Shown here: positions 11,367-25,800 of the stretch, one piece after another
Position numbering within the stretch: position 1 is the first letter of the stretch
Layout of the letters: the number at the start of each line of letters is the position of its first letter
Source of the DNA: Phlebotomus papatasi
Taxonomy: Eukaryota > Arthropoda > Insecta > Diptera > Psychodidae
DNA length: 64,000 nt
Assembly: GCF_024763615.1 (NCBI RefSeq)
Contig: NC_077222.1
Span: forward strand, 71,920,001-71,984,000
Direction of reading: 5' to 3'
Notes under the pieces: generated by a model
Database searches by the model: none
Told to the model about the DNA's origin: nothing
What the model saw: only the letters and a program-made list of their open reading frames with translations
Program-made: the position numbers and the translations under genes

Positions 11367-14290
11367 CGAGCTTTTCCTCATGAACTAAACCTCTAAAGCA
11401 CTTTAAGCACTTTATTGACGTAGGTAATTGGTACGGAAGTGTTTTTGAGATACATCATCTAAGTCATGAGTGCAATTATTTTACAAAGCTTGAACGCTTT
11501 CCCACCCCTTTTTACATAAGTTTTAACAAATTTGTGAATTTAAAAATAAATTTCAAAGTTTGGGAAAAGACATTTTAATGGAAATGCAATGAAGTGCATT
11601 TTCCCATTAATATTATATTGTATATGAAAATTCTGTATAATAAAATTTTGAATTAAAAATTAAATTGTTAAACTTGAGCAGTAAGCTTTAAAAAAATGAT
11701 ACAAAATAACACGAAAAGTATACTCGTAAGCGAACTTTTATTTTTTTCAAAGACGTTTTTCACCCTAATTTTACTTTTCAAATTTTAAGAAATTCAATCG
11801 TCTTGGTTTTTGATATTTTGATTCAATTTCGCTTAAACAGAAATCACAACAAATATAGCTTGAAATATACATTCAAAATAGAATAATATTTATCTCTCGT
11901 GATTTTCCAATTAATTCTGTGCTCAAAAAATCTGCCATAGAGAGAGAGTTATGAAATTTTCCTTAGGCGAGAAATGCAAATTAAACAGCAATTTAATGAA
12001 TTTTCATCGGAATTTAAATTCAATTTTACGTAACATGCTGTTACAAGTGAAGGCATCAATTTGTGCGTCTAGTAAATTAACTTTCAAACTTGATGAGAAA
12101 GTGTATTGAAATTTACCAAAAACCACCCTCTCAAACCAATATTTTTGATATGTAGTAAAGTTGATTGTTGGGGCGGAAAAAAGGAATTATATTGGAAGAA
12201 TTTCTTAAGCAAAAATATATACCACAAATGTGATATTAATTGGCCACAACATATTTTTTTTCTCTAGCTCAGGACTACCCCTTGTTTTGTTCACAAGGGA
12301 TTTAAAAGTATTTTTGTAGAAAAATCCATAATGAGCACATTATGAATGGTGGTTGGGGGAAAATATGCGTGAAGAGAGTACATTAAAAAAATGGTGAAAA
12401 AATATGAGTAAGAATAGAATCCCTCTATATAGCTGCCCTTTTTGATGCCCCCCATTGAACCTGGCAGATTCATTCACTCTCGTCTCCATCGTATCTCACA
12501 CATCATCCTGAGAATCCATAAATACACATCCGACTCCTTCCATGGAACTCATACTTAGGATGTCAGTTCAACTAACAAATATTGAACGTGGCAATAGGTC
12601 GTTTGTCAGACAACACCCGCCAGGATTAATAAAGATGAATTAGCCTCGCCTCCACTTTGAACGCGCACCATTTGACGGTGATGCATCATAAATATTAAGT
12701 TTCACGAAAAAAAAAGGATCCCCGCAAAAGGAAGATTATTATTGTAACTGATGGGGCCAGGGGTACAATTTTTGTTCTTTTATGTCATCTCCAAGACGTG
12801 GGAGAAATTTCTATGGAAAAAAAAACAATCTCAAACAGTTAATATCGAGATATTGAACCTTTTCATTTTTCTCATTTTCTCTGTTCGAATATTTAATTAC
12901 CATCACAATCAAATGTTGATATAGAAGTTACTCTAGCGGAAAAAATCATACAGGAGAAAATAGAAGAATGAGAAATCAGAATAAATTGTGAAAATCTCAT
13001 AAAATGATATTCAAATATCTCCTATTTCCTATATACTGTGTATACGCGAATAAAATGAATAATTTAAGAAATTTAAAATCCTCAATTTTATTTTATTTCA
13101 ATTGTATGACACACATGAGAATACAATTGGAATTGGACTTTTATGTAATTCACAGTGAAGCCCAAAGTCAATACAACGTGGAAGAAAAGAAGAGAAAAAT
13201 GCATATGTACACACTTTGGGAAAAACCTTCAATAATTCCTGAATCTCATCTTTATACTCCTTTTTTATCGATTCAACCCCCTTTATATCCCTTTTTTTCT
13301 CTGAGATTCACCTCGACCCGACCCCTTAAAATCCATCCCAAAAGTTTTAGTCAAAGATTTTCTGTAGTTGTTACATACAATAGATTTTCCTTTTCATTTT
13401 ACGTAATCCAGAAAAATGTACATGTAACCGAATGAAAATGAACTTCTAGGAAATCCAACATAAATTGACTGCGTCAGAAAGTTTCTCGTATACAATTGAA
13501 TCAAAACTAATTCACAACTAAACTTTCAATACTCACAATAGTTTATAAAGCATCGAGCTCATGTGTACAGTATTATTAGACACAATCAACAAGGCAACAA
13601 GATGTGAATAAGATTAGAGAAATGTCGCCTGCAATATAACACAACTCATATAAACAAGACAAATGGATTGAAACTCCAAATCAATTCCTGTAATTTCATC
13701 AATTAATCTATCATTATATGTATTGCTATTGGCAAAAGCTTCCTAAAGAAAATTCATAATGCACGAAACGCATTTCTAAGAAAAATTACTAATTTTCGAA
13801 ATTTTTGTCAGGAAACAATTTGAAATGTATGGCTTATTTTAACACTTGTTTAAAGAATATCGATTTAGTAAAAAAAAATAATTTCTAGATTATTTACAGG
13901 CGACTTCAGAGTACTTGCAACACGGACTGCGTGTAAATTCAATTGTAATTTTAATTTCGGGAGTAAAGAAGCGCGTTAACCAAATTAAACTCGAGGGTTG
14001 AAATAGATAAAACTGGTTCTAATTCGATTTATTAATCCTCCAAAATTCATTTTATAATAGAATTTTTACGCTTTTAGAGTTGCAAGAAACACAAGTTCCA
14101 AATATTTCAAGGTTTTCAATTAAGAACCTCTGCTAATCAGGATTTAACATTGGTTATTTATTTTAAATAGTTTCAATATGAAAGGATAGTTTGCTCAGTA
14201 AACGAAAGAAAATCATTTTATGCTCGAACTCACAGAAAGAGCATTACCTGTACACTGTACTACACATAACCTACTTTTCTTTTATTACTG
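11367..14290. other. No gene seen
   Basis: AT-rich. The longest frame (13004-13435, 143 codons) has biased, low-complexity content and no splice context or recognisable motif. Confidence 0.5.
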
Positions 14291-14790
14291 AACTAGAAGT
14301 CATACCGTAAAAAATATCAACTTCTGATCTTCGGTGACCCCCCATAAAAGAAATATTACCTAAAGACATTTTTCCCTTCCCCGCAATCCCCTTTTATTCC
14401 TAAACGCCTTTTGTAATTGTTTTTGAAACTAGTTCCAGTGATTTCTTTTATTTTCGAATGGAGTTTAACATTTCGTCTTTACTTCGATATATATAATAAT
14501 ATATATATAATAATAATAGTAATAATAATAAAAATAAGAAACTTCGAGTTTTTCCGAGTCCAAGTTCAACCAAACTGGAGAGCTTATTTTAAACAGATTT
14601 GGTTAAATTTAGATTATTTAGACAGGTTTTGAAATTTACAACCCAGCTGCATCGGTCATAATCGGTAATGAATCGGTGAAGTACCCGTAAATGTCAGTAA
14701 ACTTGTAACCCAACAAGAAGCCAAACCGTAAGAGATACGAACTTCCGGTCTTCGGTCACCCCTGCATAAGTTCACCTGAGGATCATTATT
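14291..14790. repeat. Two fragments of the dispersed CCGTAAGAGAT/GGTCTTCGGT repeat (family O)
   Basis: CTTCTGATCTTCGGTGACCC near 14320 and CTTCCGGTCTTCGGTCACCC near 14742 are two copies of a motif also seen near 36750, 49700 and 55130. An (AAT)n/(AT)n microsatellite lies between them at 14487-14535. Confidence 0.5.
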
Positions 14791-15179
14791 ATGATTTTTA
14801 TTTATCTCCACCATTCCAACCTTCCAAAACCATGTTTTTTGGTTATGTTTTGAATATAGTCAAGGGAGTCAAGGTGATCCTATCATTCAAATATAACTAT
14901 GACCTAAAAAATCGCTATTTTGAATTTTTGGAGGTCAAAGCTTAATCAGCCTAGAGGGCTTACTTTTTAACCGATTTGGCTATATTTGGATTCTTAGGAA
15001 AGATCTTGAAATCAGTAATAAATCTGTTTAATATTCGTAAATGATTCATCTTTCTCGTATTTATATTTTTTGTTTGTCCGTATTCTTATAATTCATGCCA
15101 AATTAATCTAAAGTCCAATTTTTGATTTTGAAATGATTTTGTGATTAATCGCGATTAATCTCAAAAATTTAGATCTACT

Positions 15180-15792
15180 TATAATAAAAAAATCATTTAA
15201 TTCAATCTGTAGGGCATATAAAAGTACAACATTTAAGCTATATTTTCTGAAATTTTTATTTAAAAATTAACCGGAGAACCCGATTTTTGGATGCTTTTTT
15301 TAACTTACATTGCGGAGGTCACGATGGCTTATAGACTAAAATTTTCAGAATAACCAAAATATGTCCTGTTAGCGGACTAGTTAAATTAGTACTTGAAAAA
15401 AGGATTCTTGAAAAAATAAAAATTGTATTTTTGGCAGAATTTTATACAAAAAATACTATTTTTTGTTGTATTTTATACTAACAAAAAATCCTTCGTCCAA
15501 GTACGAGTTTAACTCATCTCCCAATTTAATTCTTGTTTTTCTGACTTCTGAAGAATTTACGTTGAATAATCGGTACTACCGCAAAGAGAGTTTTTTTTGC
15601 AAATAAAGTTCTCTGAAAATCACGCCCCAACGGCTGGATTTTTAAAATTTGTGAATGAAAATTTCACAAAATATAGTTCAAATAAGACTTTTATATGCTT
15701 AACAGTTTGAAATAATTTTTTTAATCTTCTTAAAAAATATATTTGAAAAAATATGCTGTTTATTTTAGGCATCTTTACCTACGTAACCCTTA
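15180..15792. mobile_element. Foldback element, family A copy 2
   Basis: Same outer ends (GCATATAAAAGTACAACATTT against the complement of CTTTTATATGC) and inner arms (TTAGTACTTGAA / TTCGTCCAAGTACGAG) as the copies at 2543 and 22437; more diverged. Confidence 0.65.
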
Positions 15793-16742
15793 ATAAAAAG
15801 TCATACGATTTACAAACACGAATTTTACAACCGATTTCTCCTTTTTGATGCACCTTTAAAAACAATTTGTCGTTTCTGCCTACAATGATAGGGGAAATTA
15901 TCTTTAAAAAGTATTGTTTTTTAAATTGCTTCTTATATGCAGAGGGCTTGATACAAAAAAAAAAGATAATTCATGTAGAGCACCTAGAGCACTATCTCGT
16001 AAGTTCGAGCAATCCGCAAAGCTGGGATACTTTTACATCTCTTTTTATTAATATCTCATTACCAAAAATTCTGCTAATCACGAAATTTGCATCAGTTGTT
16101 TGCACTAAATCATAGAGCCAAAAGTAACTTATCATTCTCAAAAAAAAAAACTCTTTTGATTCAATTAAAAATTATTAAGAATGTCGTCTTTGATATAATT
16201 GATATGCATACACGAAAGTGGTACAAAAATTCTTAAATTAATCAATTGGAAAGGAATTTGTTGAATTCTCCAAGAAACATTTCTTACAATACAACAATTT
16301 TTCCAAAGTTTTTTTTTTGTTGATACAATAGTTTTTGACTAAGACGACGCTGTGTCTAAGAAAATGTCTACGAGGGGAAGTTCCACAGAGGGGTGACAAT
16401 ATCACAGATACCAACCCAAAAGGAAAATTCGTGGAAAACTCTAGGTGGCAGATTGATCGATTGAGAGTGGCAAAGCTCTCTGAGCTTATCAATCTGTTCA
16501 CATCTGTGATAAGGAAGTTATTTTCTGTAGCGTCTCAACTGAAACATTGCCGCATTTTTAGAGCACTATAAAAGATTTTACGACCTTTCTACTAGCATTT
16601 TCGTGTTTTCCATGGGAAAATTCATTCGTCACTTAGAACGATGGACAAATTATGATAATTCATTCAGGTGTGCGTGTATATCTCTGACAAACAAGTCAAT
16701 AAGAGAGAATTGGTAAATGGGAATTTAAAAGGATGGACTCAC
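15793..16742. other. No supported gene
   Basis: A stretch of raised GC at 16335-16510 has open frames on both strands but no domain or consistent splice pair that I could confirm. Confidence 0.4.
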
Positions 16743-16896
16743 CTGTTTTGGCAGTGTTTCAGATCCACCCACTTCTTGTCCTTCCTTTCGGTCAAATCTC
16801 TCGAATTTAAAACTATTGGAACGATATAGTTCGTTGTCATCACGTCGTCGATTGCGACACAGACGTCGCGTCAGAATATTCCCAGCTGAACGAGGT
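16743..16896 (-). CDS. Probable third exon of the unidentified gene
   Basis: Acceptor is TTTTTCAG and donor is GTGAGTCC. One base completes the preceding Gly codon, then 51 open codons encode an Arg-rich stretch, the RSNSF motif and an acidic tail. GC content is clearly higher than in the flanks. It could instead belong to another minus-strand gene. Confidence 0.5.
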
Positions 16897-19800
16897 CTGA
16901 AAAATTTATAAGATATTTTCTTTCAATCTCCTGTCCATATGCATTGGCATCTTCTACAATCTCCTGAATCATAGAAGAAAACTAAAGGAGCAACAGAAAT
17001 TTATGCAATTCACTACGTGCTCCCAAAAGTTTTCGTGATCAAATTCAAAGAGTTGGATATTATTCAAAAGAACATCCATTCTCGTGCGCTTTTATTATTT
17101 GAAAGATGTTTTCTTCATCTCTCAACTCTCTTTCTTTTCCCATTTCCATTTTATTGGATTCAAAAAGGACAATAGAAATATCTGTGAAAAATGAATAATA
17201 ACTATATGCTGAAGGAGCAAAACTGTTGAATTTTTCCCCATACCGTAGTTTGAGGAAAAACAACAAAATTTACACTAAAAGAAAGCCATTGAAGCTTTCG
17301 ACAAAAGCAATTTTTATATAAGCAGAAAAAGGTACTAAACACCAACGGTACAATAAATAACTTGTTGAATTTCCACCTCAAATATTTCACGAGCCATTAA
17401 AGTGATTTTCCGTGATACGAGCCACACATTTCTCAACAGGACACTCCTCACATTCCCCAAATCCACTTTCTTTGCTGAGCCTTTTAATGGCTTTTCTTTT
17501 TTTTCCACCAAATTGAAGTATTTTTCGCAAAAACCACCATAAAGAGAAATTTAATTGTATCGTCATACGAAGTCACGGTAGAAAGAAAAATGGGGCAAAA
17601 GATGAAAAGATTAAGAAATTGATTTTCAGAAAAAATTTTTCGCGAATAAAACCATACACGAAAAATACATTCACTTCATATTATTGAGTTCTCTTATCTC
17701 TTTCCCTTCCATCCAATCGCATCGTCCCATCCTTCCGGGGCGTAGAAGTATATCAAAAATATTGTGAGTCATGTGAAAAACCCCCGGTCTCTCCTTTTCA
17801 TCGTCTCGTCTCTCTTGGCCATCTACCCCAAGTACTTTTCACGATAAAACATTGATATGTGGAGAATGGGAGAAAAACTGGCGCCAAGCCAGTCACTTTT
17901 CATTTCTTGCTGCGAAAGCATCAAACACCATATCGAATTTGTCATCCCCACGAGAACAATATTGACCATTTACAAATTGACAAAAATAATAACATTCACC
18001 CCATATCCAGAAAATTTTTTATTGCTCTTTTAGTTTCTACGATAATTTTTGTTTTTTCAATGAATAAAATAAAATTTTCTTGGGAAAATTCTGAAAAGTG
18101 ATAATTATTAACGGTAAATAAAATGCTTTACTATCAATTTGTTGTAATATTAGTTATTGACAATCAATTTTATATGGCCCATTACTTAATAACCTATCTA
18201 AAAGATTATAGCCCTCTTACAAAAATTATTATTGGTTAACCCTTTAAGGAGGAGATGGTGAAAAATCGGGTGTCAGAAAAAATCACTTTTTCTAACTTTC
18301 TAGATCAATACACAACCTTAGATGACTATAGGAAAAATTTCATTTTTGGGTCACCGGTGACCCAATCATCCTTAAAGGGTTAAGAGAGGAAAGCTGACCC
18401 CTTTCAGGATCCTTTTGTTATTTAAATTTTCAAAATTATTTAACATAGGCTGCTATGCACATTGTACAGTAACAGCTGATTTATTAGGTTTATTTATTAA
18501 TTAATCAAAAAACCTATGCACAAACACAGAAAATGACGCCCTGAAAGCTCTGTTAATAAATCAGTTGGTTTCCCCTATCCACAGGGCAGGACTAACGCTG
18601 AGAAAAACTTGAGAGGTTTTTCAATTTAAAGAATTTTGTACATTTTCAAACATTCAAGAGATTATTTTTAAGGTTTATTTTAGTTAAGGCTTTTTACTGT
18701 GAGATGTTGAAAATCTTAGTAATGATCTATGAACATTTATTTTCTTTGTGGATTTCGCAAAGAAAGTGTTACTAATTTGTAGAAGAATGTGTATTCGTTT
18801 TTTTGTAACACATGACCCCTCTGGAATTTTCTGCACTAATATTTAATAAAAAAAAAGTAATGAATAGTCAGAAAATATTATAAAGCTATAATAATAATAA
18901 TATTATAAATTTACCTCCTTTTCCTCACAGTCCCACATTATTTTCACATGATTATAAAAAAATGAAAATTTATCAAAAATACGTTTTACTTGATTTTAAA
19001 ATGATCACCTGTAAAACTGTATAAGACCACATAAATCGTAATTTACTTCGTGATATATATCAATTCCTAATGTTTTTTTTTCTACTTCATTTGACGATAA
19101 TAAGTCTAACAACCTCCTCTCAAGGAGTATGTTTATAAATCAAAAAAATTATTAGTTAATAAAATGTTAAGTACTGTGCATACGAACACGAACACTTATT
19201 AATTTGAAATTAAGCTTTCAACAGCCATTTTAATAAGTAACTTATTTATAAATAAGTAAGCTGGTAACTGTGCATAGGTTTTCTTATTTATTAACGAATT
19301 AATAAATCAACTAGTTACTCTGCATGCCCCCCTCAGTTCTGTTTGATTGCAAAAAAATGTGAGCCTAACCAAGAATGTTTGAGAAATAAAGGGATATGAA
19401 TTTAGATTTCAAAGAAATTTGCCTGATCTGAAAAATGTACCAGAGGCATAGGGGGAAGTGGAGCACCTTTGAATTGGAGTTTTTTGTTCCATTTTTAAAA
19501 TGTAACTGGACCTTAACATGACATGATTTAGCTCCATAAACCAATTATTGTGAAGTTGAATTTAATTATAGTAATGGTCAGTTTCCATTTAAGGGCACAA
19601 TCACATTGACAGTAAAATGTTCACCGTTTTTTGTTAATATACGCATTTTCATTGCAATTCTTACGCAAATTTTCAATTACCGTATTACCTTATCTCATAC
19701 TCGGTGGCAATAGATGAAAATAATATAAGAAAATTGAAGAAATAAAACGAAAATTCGATAAACGGTGAGCAAAGAAAACTATAAGAGAAATTAATCGTAC

Positions 19801-22800
19801 AGTTTCTTTTGCTCTTTTTTTCACTGATCTTTTGCCCAAAATATTATGAGGTGAGGTAATTTGGAATCATGCCTATTTTGGAATTTTGAAATTTTCTTAC
19901 TTTTTTAGATGATTAAAGAGAAAAAGAAAATCACGAAGAAGTACTTTTCTCTTGTTGTCATCTAAAATTGTTAGGAAATCTAACTGTTCCAAATTAGGCA
20001 TGATTCGAAATTACCCCATCTTATCCTACTACCCAATTTGCTGCAGCCATTAATAATATTTTATATACATCTTTCAATAAAAGAACATTGTATGGGCCAC
20101 GCTGCTTAAGAATTTTATCTTTTTCAAAGTAATATTTATTCTATTTTTTTTTTGATAATTAACGAAACACAGTTTTAACGTGCAGCGTAGTAGCATGAAC
20201 TGCCACTATTCTTTTTATATACGATTTTATTAGATCAGATCCTAGAAAAACTGGCCACGCCTTTTTCATTGTTAGTGATAAAGGAAATATAGTAATTTTT
20301 ATACAATAAATTTATGGGATAGCCCATATACATTTGTGATTTTAATAAGGAATAATACGTTTAAATTGAATTTGATAGGCTATCCTTATATGGAGTGTAA
20401 TTTTTAAAGGACACCCACCAAAAATGATTTAAGAATTTTGTCATTAATATGGGTTCCGGTCAAAATCTCGAAAGCCAAAATTCCAAATGGGTCGAAATTC
20501 CGAAAAGCCAAAATTCTCAACACCAAAAACCCGACAATCAAAATCCCGAACGTTAAAATCCCGAAGTGTCATAGCTACTCCGACGACTGTATCTGTATTT
20601 GCTGGAGGTAAAAGAAAATTTCGTGTGTTCTGGGAAATTATTCCATATAACCCCGTATAATTTCGTCCTTTTCAGGATTTTGTCTTATTCGGGATTTTTG
20701 CTTATGGGTTTTGTCCCTTTCGGAATTCTGGCTTTCGGGATTTGGGTGTTTGGGATTTTGGCGTTCGGGATTGTGGCTATTCGGGATTTTGATGTATTCG
20801 AAATTTCGATTCATCCTGAAGACATAAATCATTTATGTGTTCAGGATTTTTGCTTTTTGGAATTGTGGCTGGCGCTGCATTATAATGTATAAGGAATCCA
20901 TATGGCTAGATATCAACGCTAAACCGGTAGCAGACGCATGACATGGAACAAGGAAAAAGTATAATTTGAATAATTCATTGTTATTATTATATTTATTATG
21001 ATTTTTTTTGATACCTAAGTTTTTGGGTTTAACAGCCACAATTCATTTTGTATTTAATTTCTTATTTTAACGCGAAATCATGCCTTGAAGAACTAAGTGG
21101 AATGAGGGTCACTGATTGCGAATTGAACACCTTTAGGCCGGAAAATTTTTGGACACCTAAAGGGAAAACGAATACAGGATACTTGCATAATAAACAAAGG
21201 TTCTATTCAACTCATGGAAACAAAATATCATAAAATCAGGCATATAAAAAACTGAATATCTACTCTACACCGTCCTATTACATACATTTATATTTTTTAT
21301 GCCGCATCCTTATAATTGGAATATTTATCGCAAGATAACAAATAAAGAGGATAATCGAATATTAAACAAAAAATATTCTAAAACAAATTGTAGCAGCAAT
21401 TAAAACAAATTAACAGCGAAATTGCTGATGACAACCAACAGAAAACCTATCAATACTAAATATTGCGGAAATTTCACATTATCAATTAATTTTGATTGAT
21501 TACCCCCATCGCACATCATAAAAGCACTAAACGAGTTGGAATATTAAAAGGCAATTAAAAATCCAATACTTTAATATACTATGAAAAAAATGGACAAAAT
21601 TCTAGTATGAATGGGCCATTGAAAGCATTTTGTGAATATTTAAAATGTGGACTTTGTGTAAATTTAAGCAAACAAAATTAATCTGCGAGATACTTTTCAG
21701 GTTCAACAACTTTACTGATGTTTCTGAATACCCATTGGGGATGAATTTTTATTGCTCGAACTCAAAAGCAATAGCAGTATGTTGTTTTGAAGTTATATTC
21801 ATAACAAATTCTCACAATGCTTGTTACGGCATTAAAGATAACACAGCAGTATTAGCTGTATTTTCTTTTCTTTTTTAATAGATGTACAGTGAAAATATTA
21901 AAGTTAAACTTTCTTACATAATAAAGATAGTAAAATTTATTTATACTATGGATGATAGGTATATATAAGCTATGGTGGAGTTTTCCACCGTTTTTACACC
22001 GGAGGTTAGTTATCAACATTATAGGACGGCGGTGGCTACTAAAAACTACAACGTATTTATTTGTCTTTTTTGTGTATCTATAGATTCTTATTCTCTAATG
22101 AATTATACTAGGCTGTTACATAACGACTGGCAGATTTTACGAGATTTTTCTATGGTAATATATATTTCTTAGATGGGATGCAAATTTCAAAAGATAAGGA
22201 CCACTAAGAAGTATCTTGGCTGTTCTTGGCTCTTCTTATCCATATAGTTTTATTAATAGTGGGAGAATCGCAAAATTCAAAAATTCTATTATATTCAAAA
22301 TTAATCCACTACCCACTGTACCTTAATGCTTCAACGCTTTGACAAAAAAAGGATCATTTTTCTGGCATTTTTGAGAAAAACTTTAGCGCTGGCCCAATCG
22401 TCCTAAAGACCAAAAAAAATCTCTATTTTTTTATTATAATATAAACTTTATTTAATTCAAGCTCGTCGGCATATAAAAGCACAATATTTGAGGCATATTT
22501 TTTTAAAATGATTATTCAACATTTTTAAAAATTTAGCTTCTGGGACCTAATTTTCGGAGGCCTTTTTGAAAAAACTAACTCTTCATTAAAAAAAAATTAC
22601 TCAGAGGAGATTCATCTGAAATCTAAAAACCAAATATTTCCTGTTAGCAGATGAATTTAACTAGTCCTTCAATGATGAAAAAATGAAATTTAGGTTTTTG
22701 GGAGAATTTTATAAAAAAATAGAATTGTCGGCATATTTTACACCACATTTCATCTTGTAAAATTAATTGTGACCGAGAAAACATAAAAAATCCTTCGTTC

Positions 22801-25800
22801 AAGGACTAGTTTAACTTATCTAATAACAAGAAATATTTAGTTTTTTTATTGAATCTACTCTTAGTAATCTAACAACTGAAAAGTATTTTTTCCCAAAAAG
22901 ATTGATTGGCTGAATTTTTAAAATTTTAAAATAAATATCACAGAAAATACAGTATACTTTTACTTGCCTAATAACTTGAATTTTTTTTTATTATGCCGAA
23001 AAAATTTGCAGTTTTTTTTTAATGTTTGACCTACGTAACCCCTTAAGTACAATCCCTGTAGTAAAAGACCGGCGAGCCATTATGGAATCGTTTAATATTT
23101 TGACAGATAATCAGAATTTTAAAGTTTTGGACAAATGTTGTGGTTTAGGGTAAAATGGGGTAATTTCGAATTCGAGCTAAATTAGAATTTTGAGGTTTTC
23201 TCTCTGTTCAGATGGACAAGAAGAAAACGATGACCACGAAGAAGTACAAGCCCTATACTTAAAAATATTTCTTTGTGCTTTTTTCTTTTGTCGATCTAAA
23301 AGAGAAAAAAATCAAAATTCCAAAATAGGCTCGATTTCAAATTACCCCATTGTAGATCCAATTAGGTTCTTTCAAATATGTTTTGTCCTTTGCATCGACA
23401 GTTTTCTTATTTGATCTTTAGATATTCAAGGATTAATTATTTTTAAATCATTTCCATTTTTTGAGCTATCTTTTTAAAATATTTTTCTCCTGAATCAGGG
23501 AGCATTTTGTGGAATCACTCTCTGGCACCGTTGAATAACCCCTCTTAGGAATCCCATTTGAATTGGTACCAGTGGTGCCCTCCTCCGGCGGATCTGGCTA
23601 TTCGAGCACTTTGTCACTTAGGGGTAGTTTTTGTGAGAGAGCTCGATCATTCTCTCGGTGACCGTGCTAGGGAATAGAAGTGTAAAGTGATGAGGTAGAG
23701 AGCGTGACATTGTGTGCTCGGGTAGTAGGATACAAAGTCGCCTCCCTCATTACTATAGATCGCGAGTGTTATCAAATAAATAATTAATTGTGGTCAGAGT
23801 GAAACCACATAGAGTCAGAAGTGGGATACGAGATTCTTAGAATCGTTGCGCAATAGTTGCACGCGCGTGTGTGTGAGTGAGAAACGCCAAAAGTGACACC
23901 CAGGAAGATGAGGCTTCTGAGATTCGGGGGCGCTGAAATGCATGTCCAGAGAAAATGGAAGCACACCGGAATTCATGATAGACTGGAAAAAATCATCAGG
24001 GAGCTTGGGACTTCAGGAAAGAAAAATTGGCGGGATGACGCAATCGGTGGCGCGATCGAAGGAGATGGAAAATTGAGTAAGAAATAACAAGGGTGAGAGG
24101 GAGAAAATTAAATTGATGCACATTGGAATGTGTGAGGGTGAACGAGAGAGTGATAGAGAAGGCCTTCTTGAGAGCGACTGTGTGTGTGTGTGTGTGACGA
24201 GTGGCGTGATCTGCTTGAGAAGGGATTTCGTTTCAGCCTTTTACGCAGAGCATTCCAAAGTCAGACGCCATTGTGGTGAGTGCAAACATTTTCTTGTGAA
24301 TTCCCTGATTTATTCAATTTATTTGCAATAAAGTGTTCTAAAATTATTGAGAGTGAGTTTTCTGTGTGAAATATTATCCCAAGTGAAACAAGATTTATCG
24401 TGTTCGTACAGAGTAAAGGTATGAAATTTTCCAGGCAATTTGTGCAAATAAATGATTTTTCGAGTAATTTTGGATGAAAATAAATATGTAATTACACACT
24501 AATTGAGGAATTCAGAGTTTTGTGCTCTATAAAGTGACAAATAGAGCTGTTATGTTGGAAATATTTGTTTGAGACATTTCCTTTCGATTTTCCCTTTTAA
24601 ATCCACACAAGACTCTCCAGTGAAAAAGTAGGATGCCCAATACACGTGGGGGATCCCACCCAACCTCCTCAAACTCAGGGGATACGTCGGGAATTTTGAT
24701 GCCATCAAAAATGGAGATTAGTGCGAGAGATCTACGTGATTTACTTCCCCATTTCGATCCTGAATGGGACAATTCTTTGGAAGCAAAGCAATGGGTTGAT
24801 ACCGTTAACAAAGTGTGCTATAAATACCAGGTTCCCGATGAAGTGAAACTCCTTCAGGCCACTTTGAAGCTCAAAGGCCCAGCAAGAGCATGGTACCAGT
24901 CAGCTCAAAATGATATTAACAACTGGGAGGAATTTGTCTCTTGCCTTGAGGAAACCTTCCCTACTGTGATTGATAAGACGGAATTCCTGGATAAATTGAG
25001 CAAACGTCGTCAAGGAGCGAAAGAGACAGCCACTGCTTACTACTTCGATCAGCTGAGCATGGCAAAAAGAATCAAATTGGACGATACCACAACGATGAAT
25101 TACATCATAAAAGGCGTGAAAAATAACCATCAAAGGAGCGTCTTGTCAGCTACTACCCATGCTTCCCCTTCTGCACTTCTGGAAATGATGAAAAGGATGG
25201 AAAAAGCGGAAGTAAAGGAAGAAAATACTCAACCCACATCACGATCAGGGTACAAATGGGCAAATAAAAAGGACAATCGGGGACGATATTCACCCTATCA
25301 GCGGCACGAAAAATCCCAAAAGTCTCACACTCAGTCCCACAACGACAAAGGAGATCGGTCACAATTCCAGGGGAAATCTCGCTACAATGACTCCGGAAAT
25401 CGGCGCAGTGACCGGGCAGAACCCTCATCCAATCAAAATATAGAAGACAAGAAAAAAGATGTGGCACAGGGAACTTCCGGAAAGACAGTGAGGCTCTGTT
25501 TTCTGTGCAAATCCCCAGATCATCTGATCCGTGAATGTCCAAAACAGAAGGATTTTCCCGTTAGGGTGGCTTCAGCAACTACCACCCGACCAAATAAAGA
25601 TGAGTTGCTCAAGGAGGTTACAGTTCTGGGTAAGGCCTTCCGCTCTTTCATTGATTTGGGCAGCAATTGCACACTTATGAGGAAGAAAGTGGCTGACGAA
25701 TTAGGAATTGCTGCATTGGACCCGAAATCGACAATTCATGCTTACGGGGGAGGAAAATATCGGACATTCGGGTATTCTACTCAAATGTTGACAATTGATG

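Noticed and set aside
13004..13435. 143-codon open frame
   Set aside because: Biased composition in AT-rich DNA, no domain, no splice context; likely chance.
16335..16571. Possible exon (plus frame with GDNITDTNPKGKF, minus frame with LSPLCGTSPRR)
   Set aside because: Composition is exon-like, but neither strand gives a phase match to neighbours or a known motif; left unannotated.
20599..20892. 97-codon frame with repeated FGI
   Set aside because: Product of the family E units.
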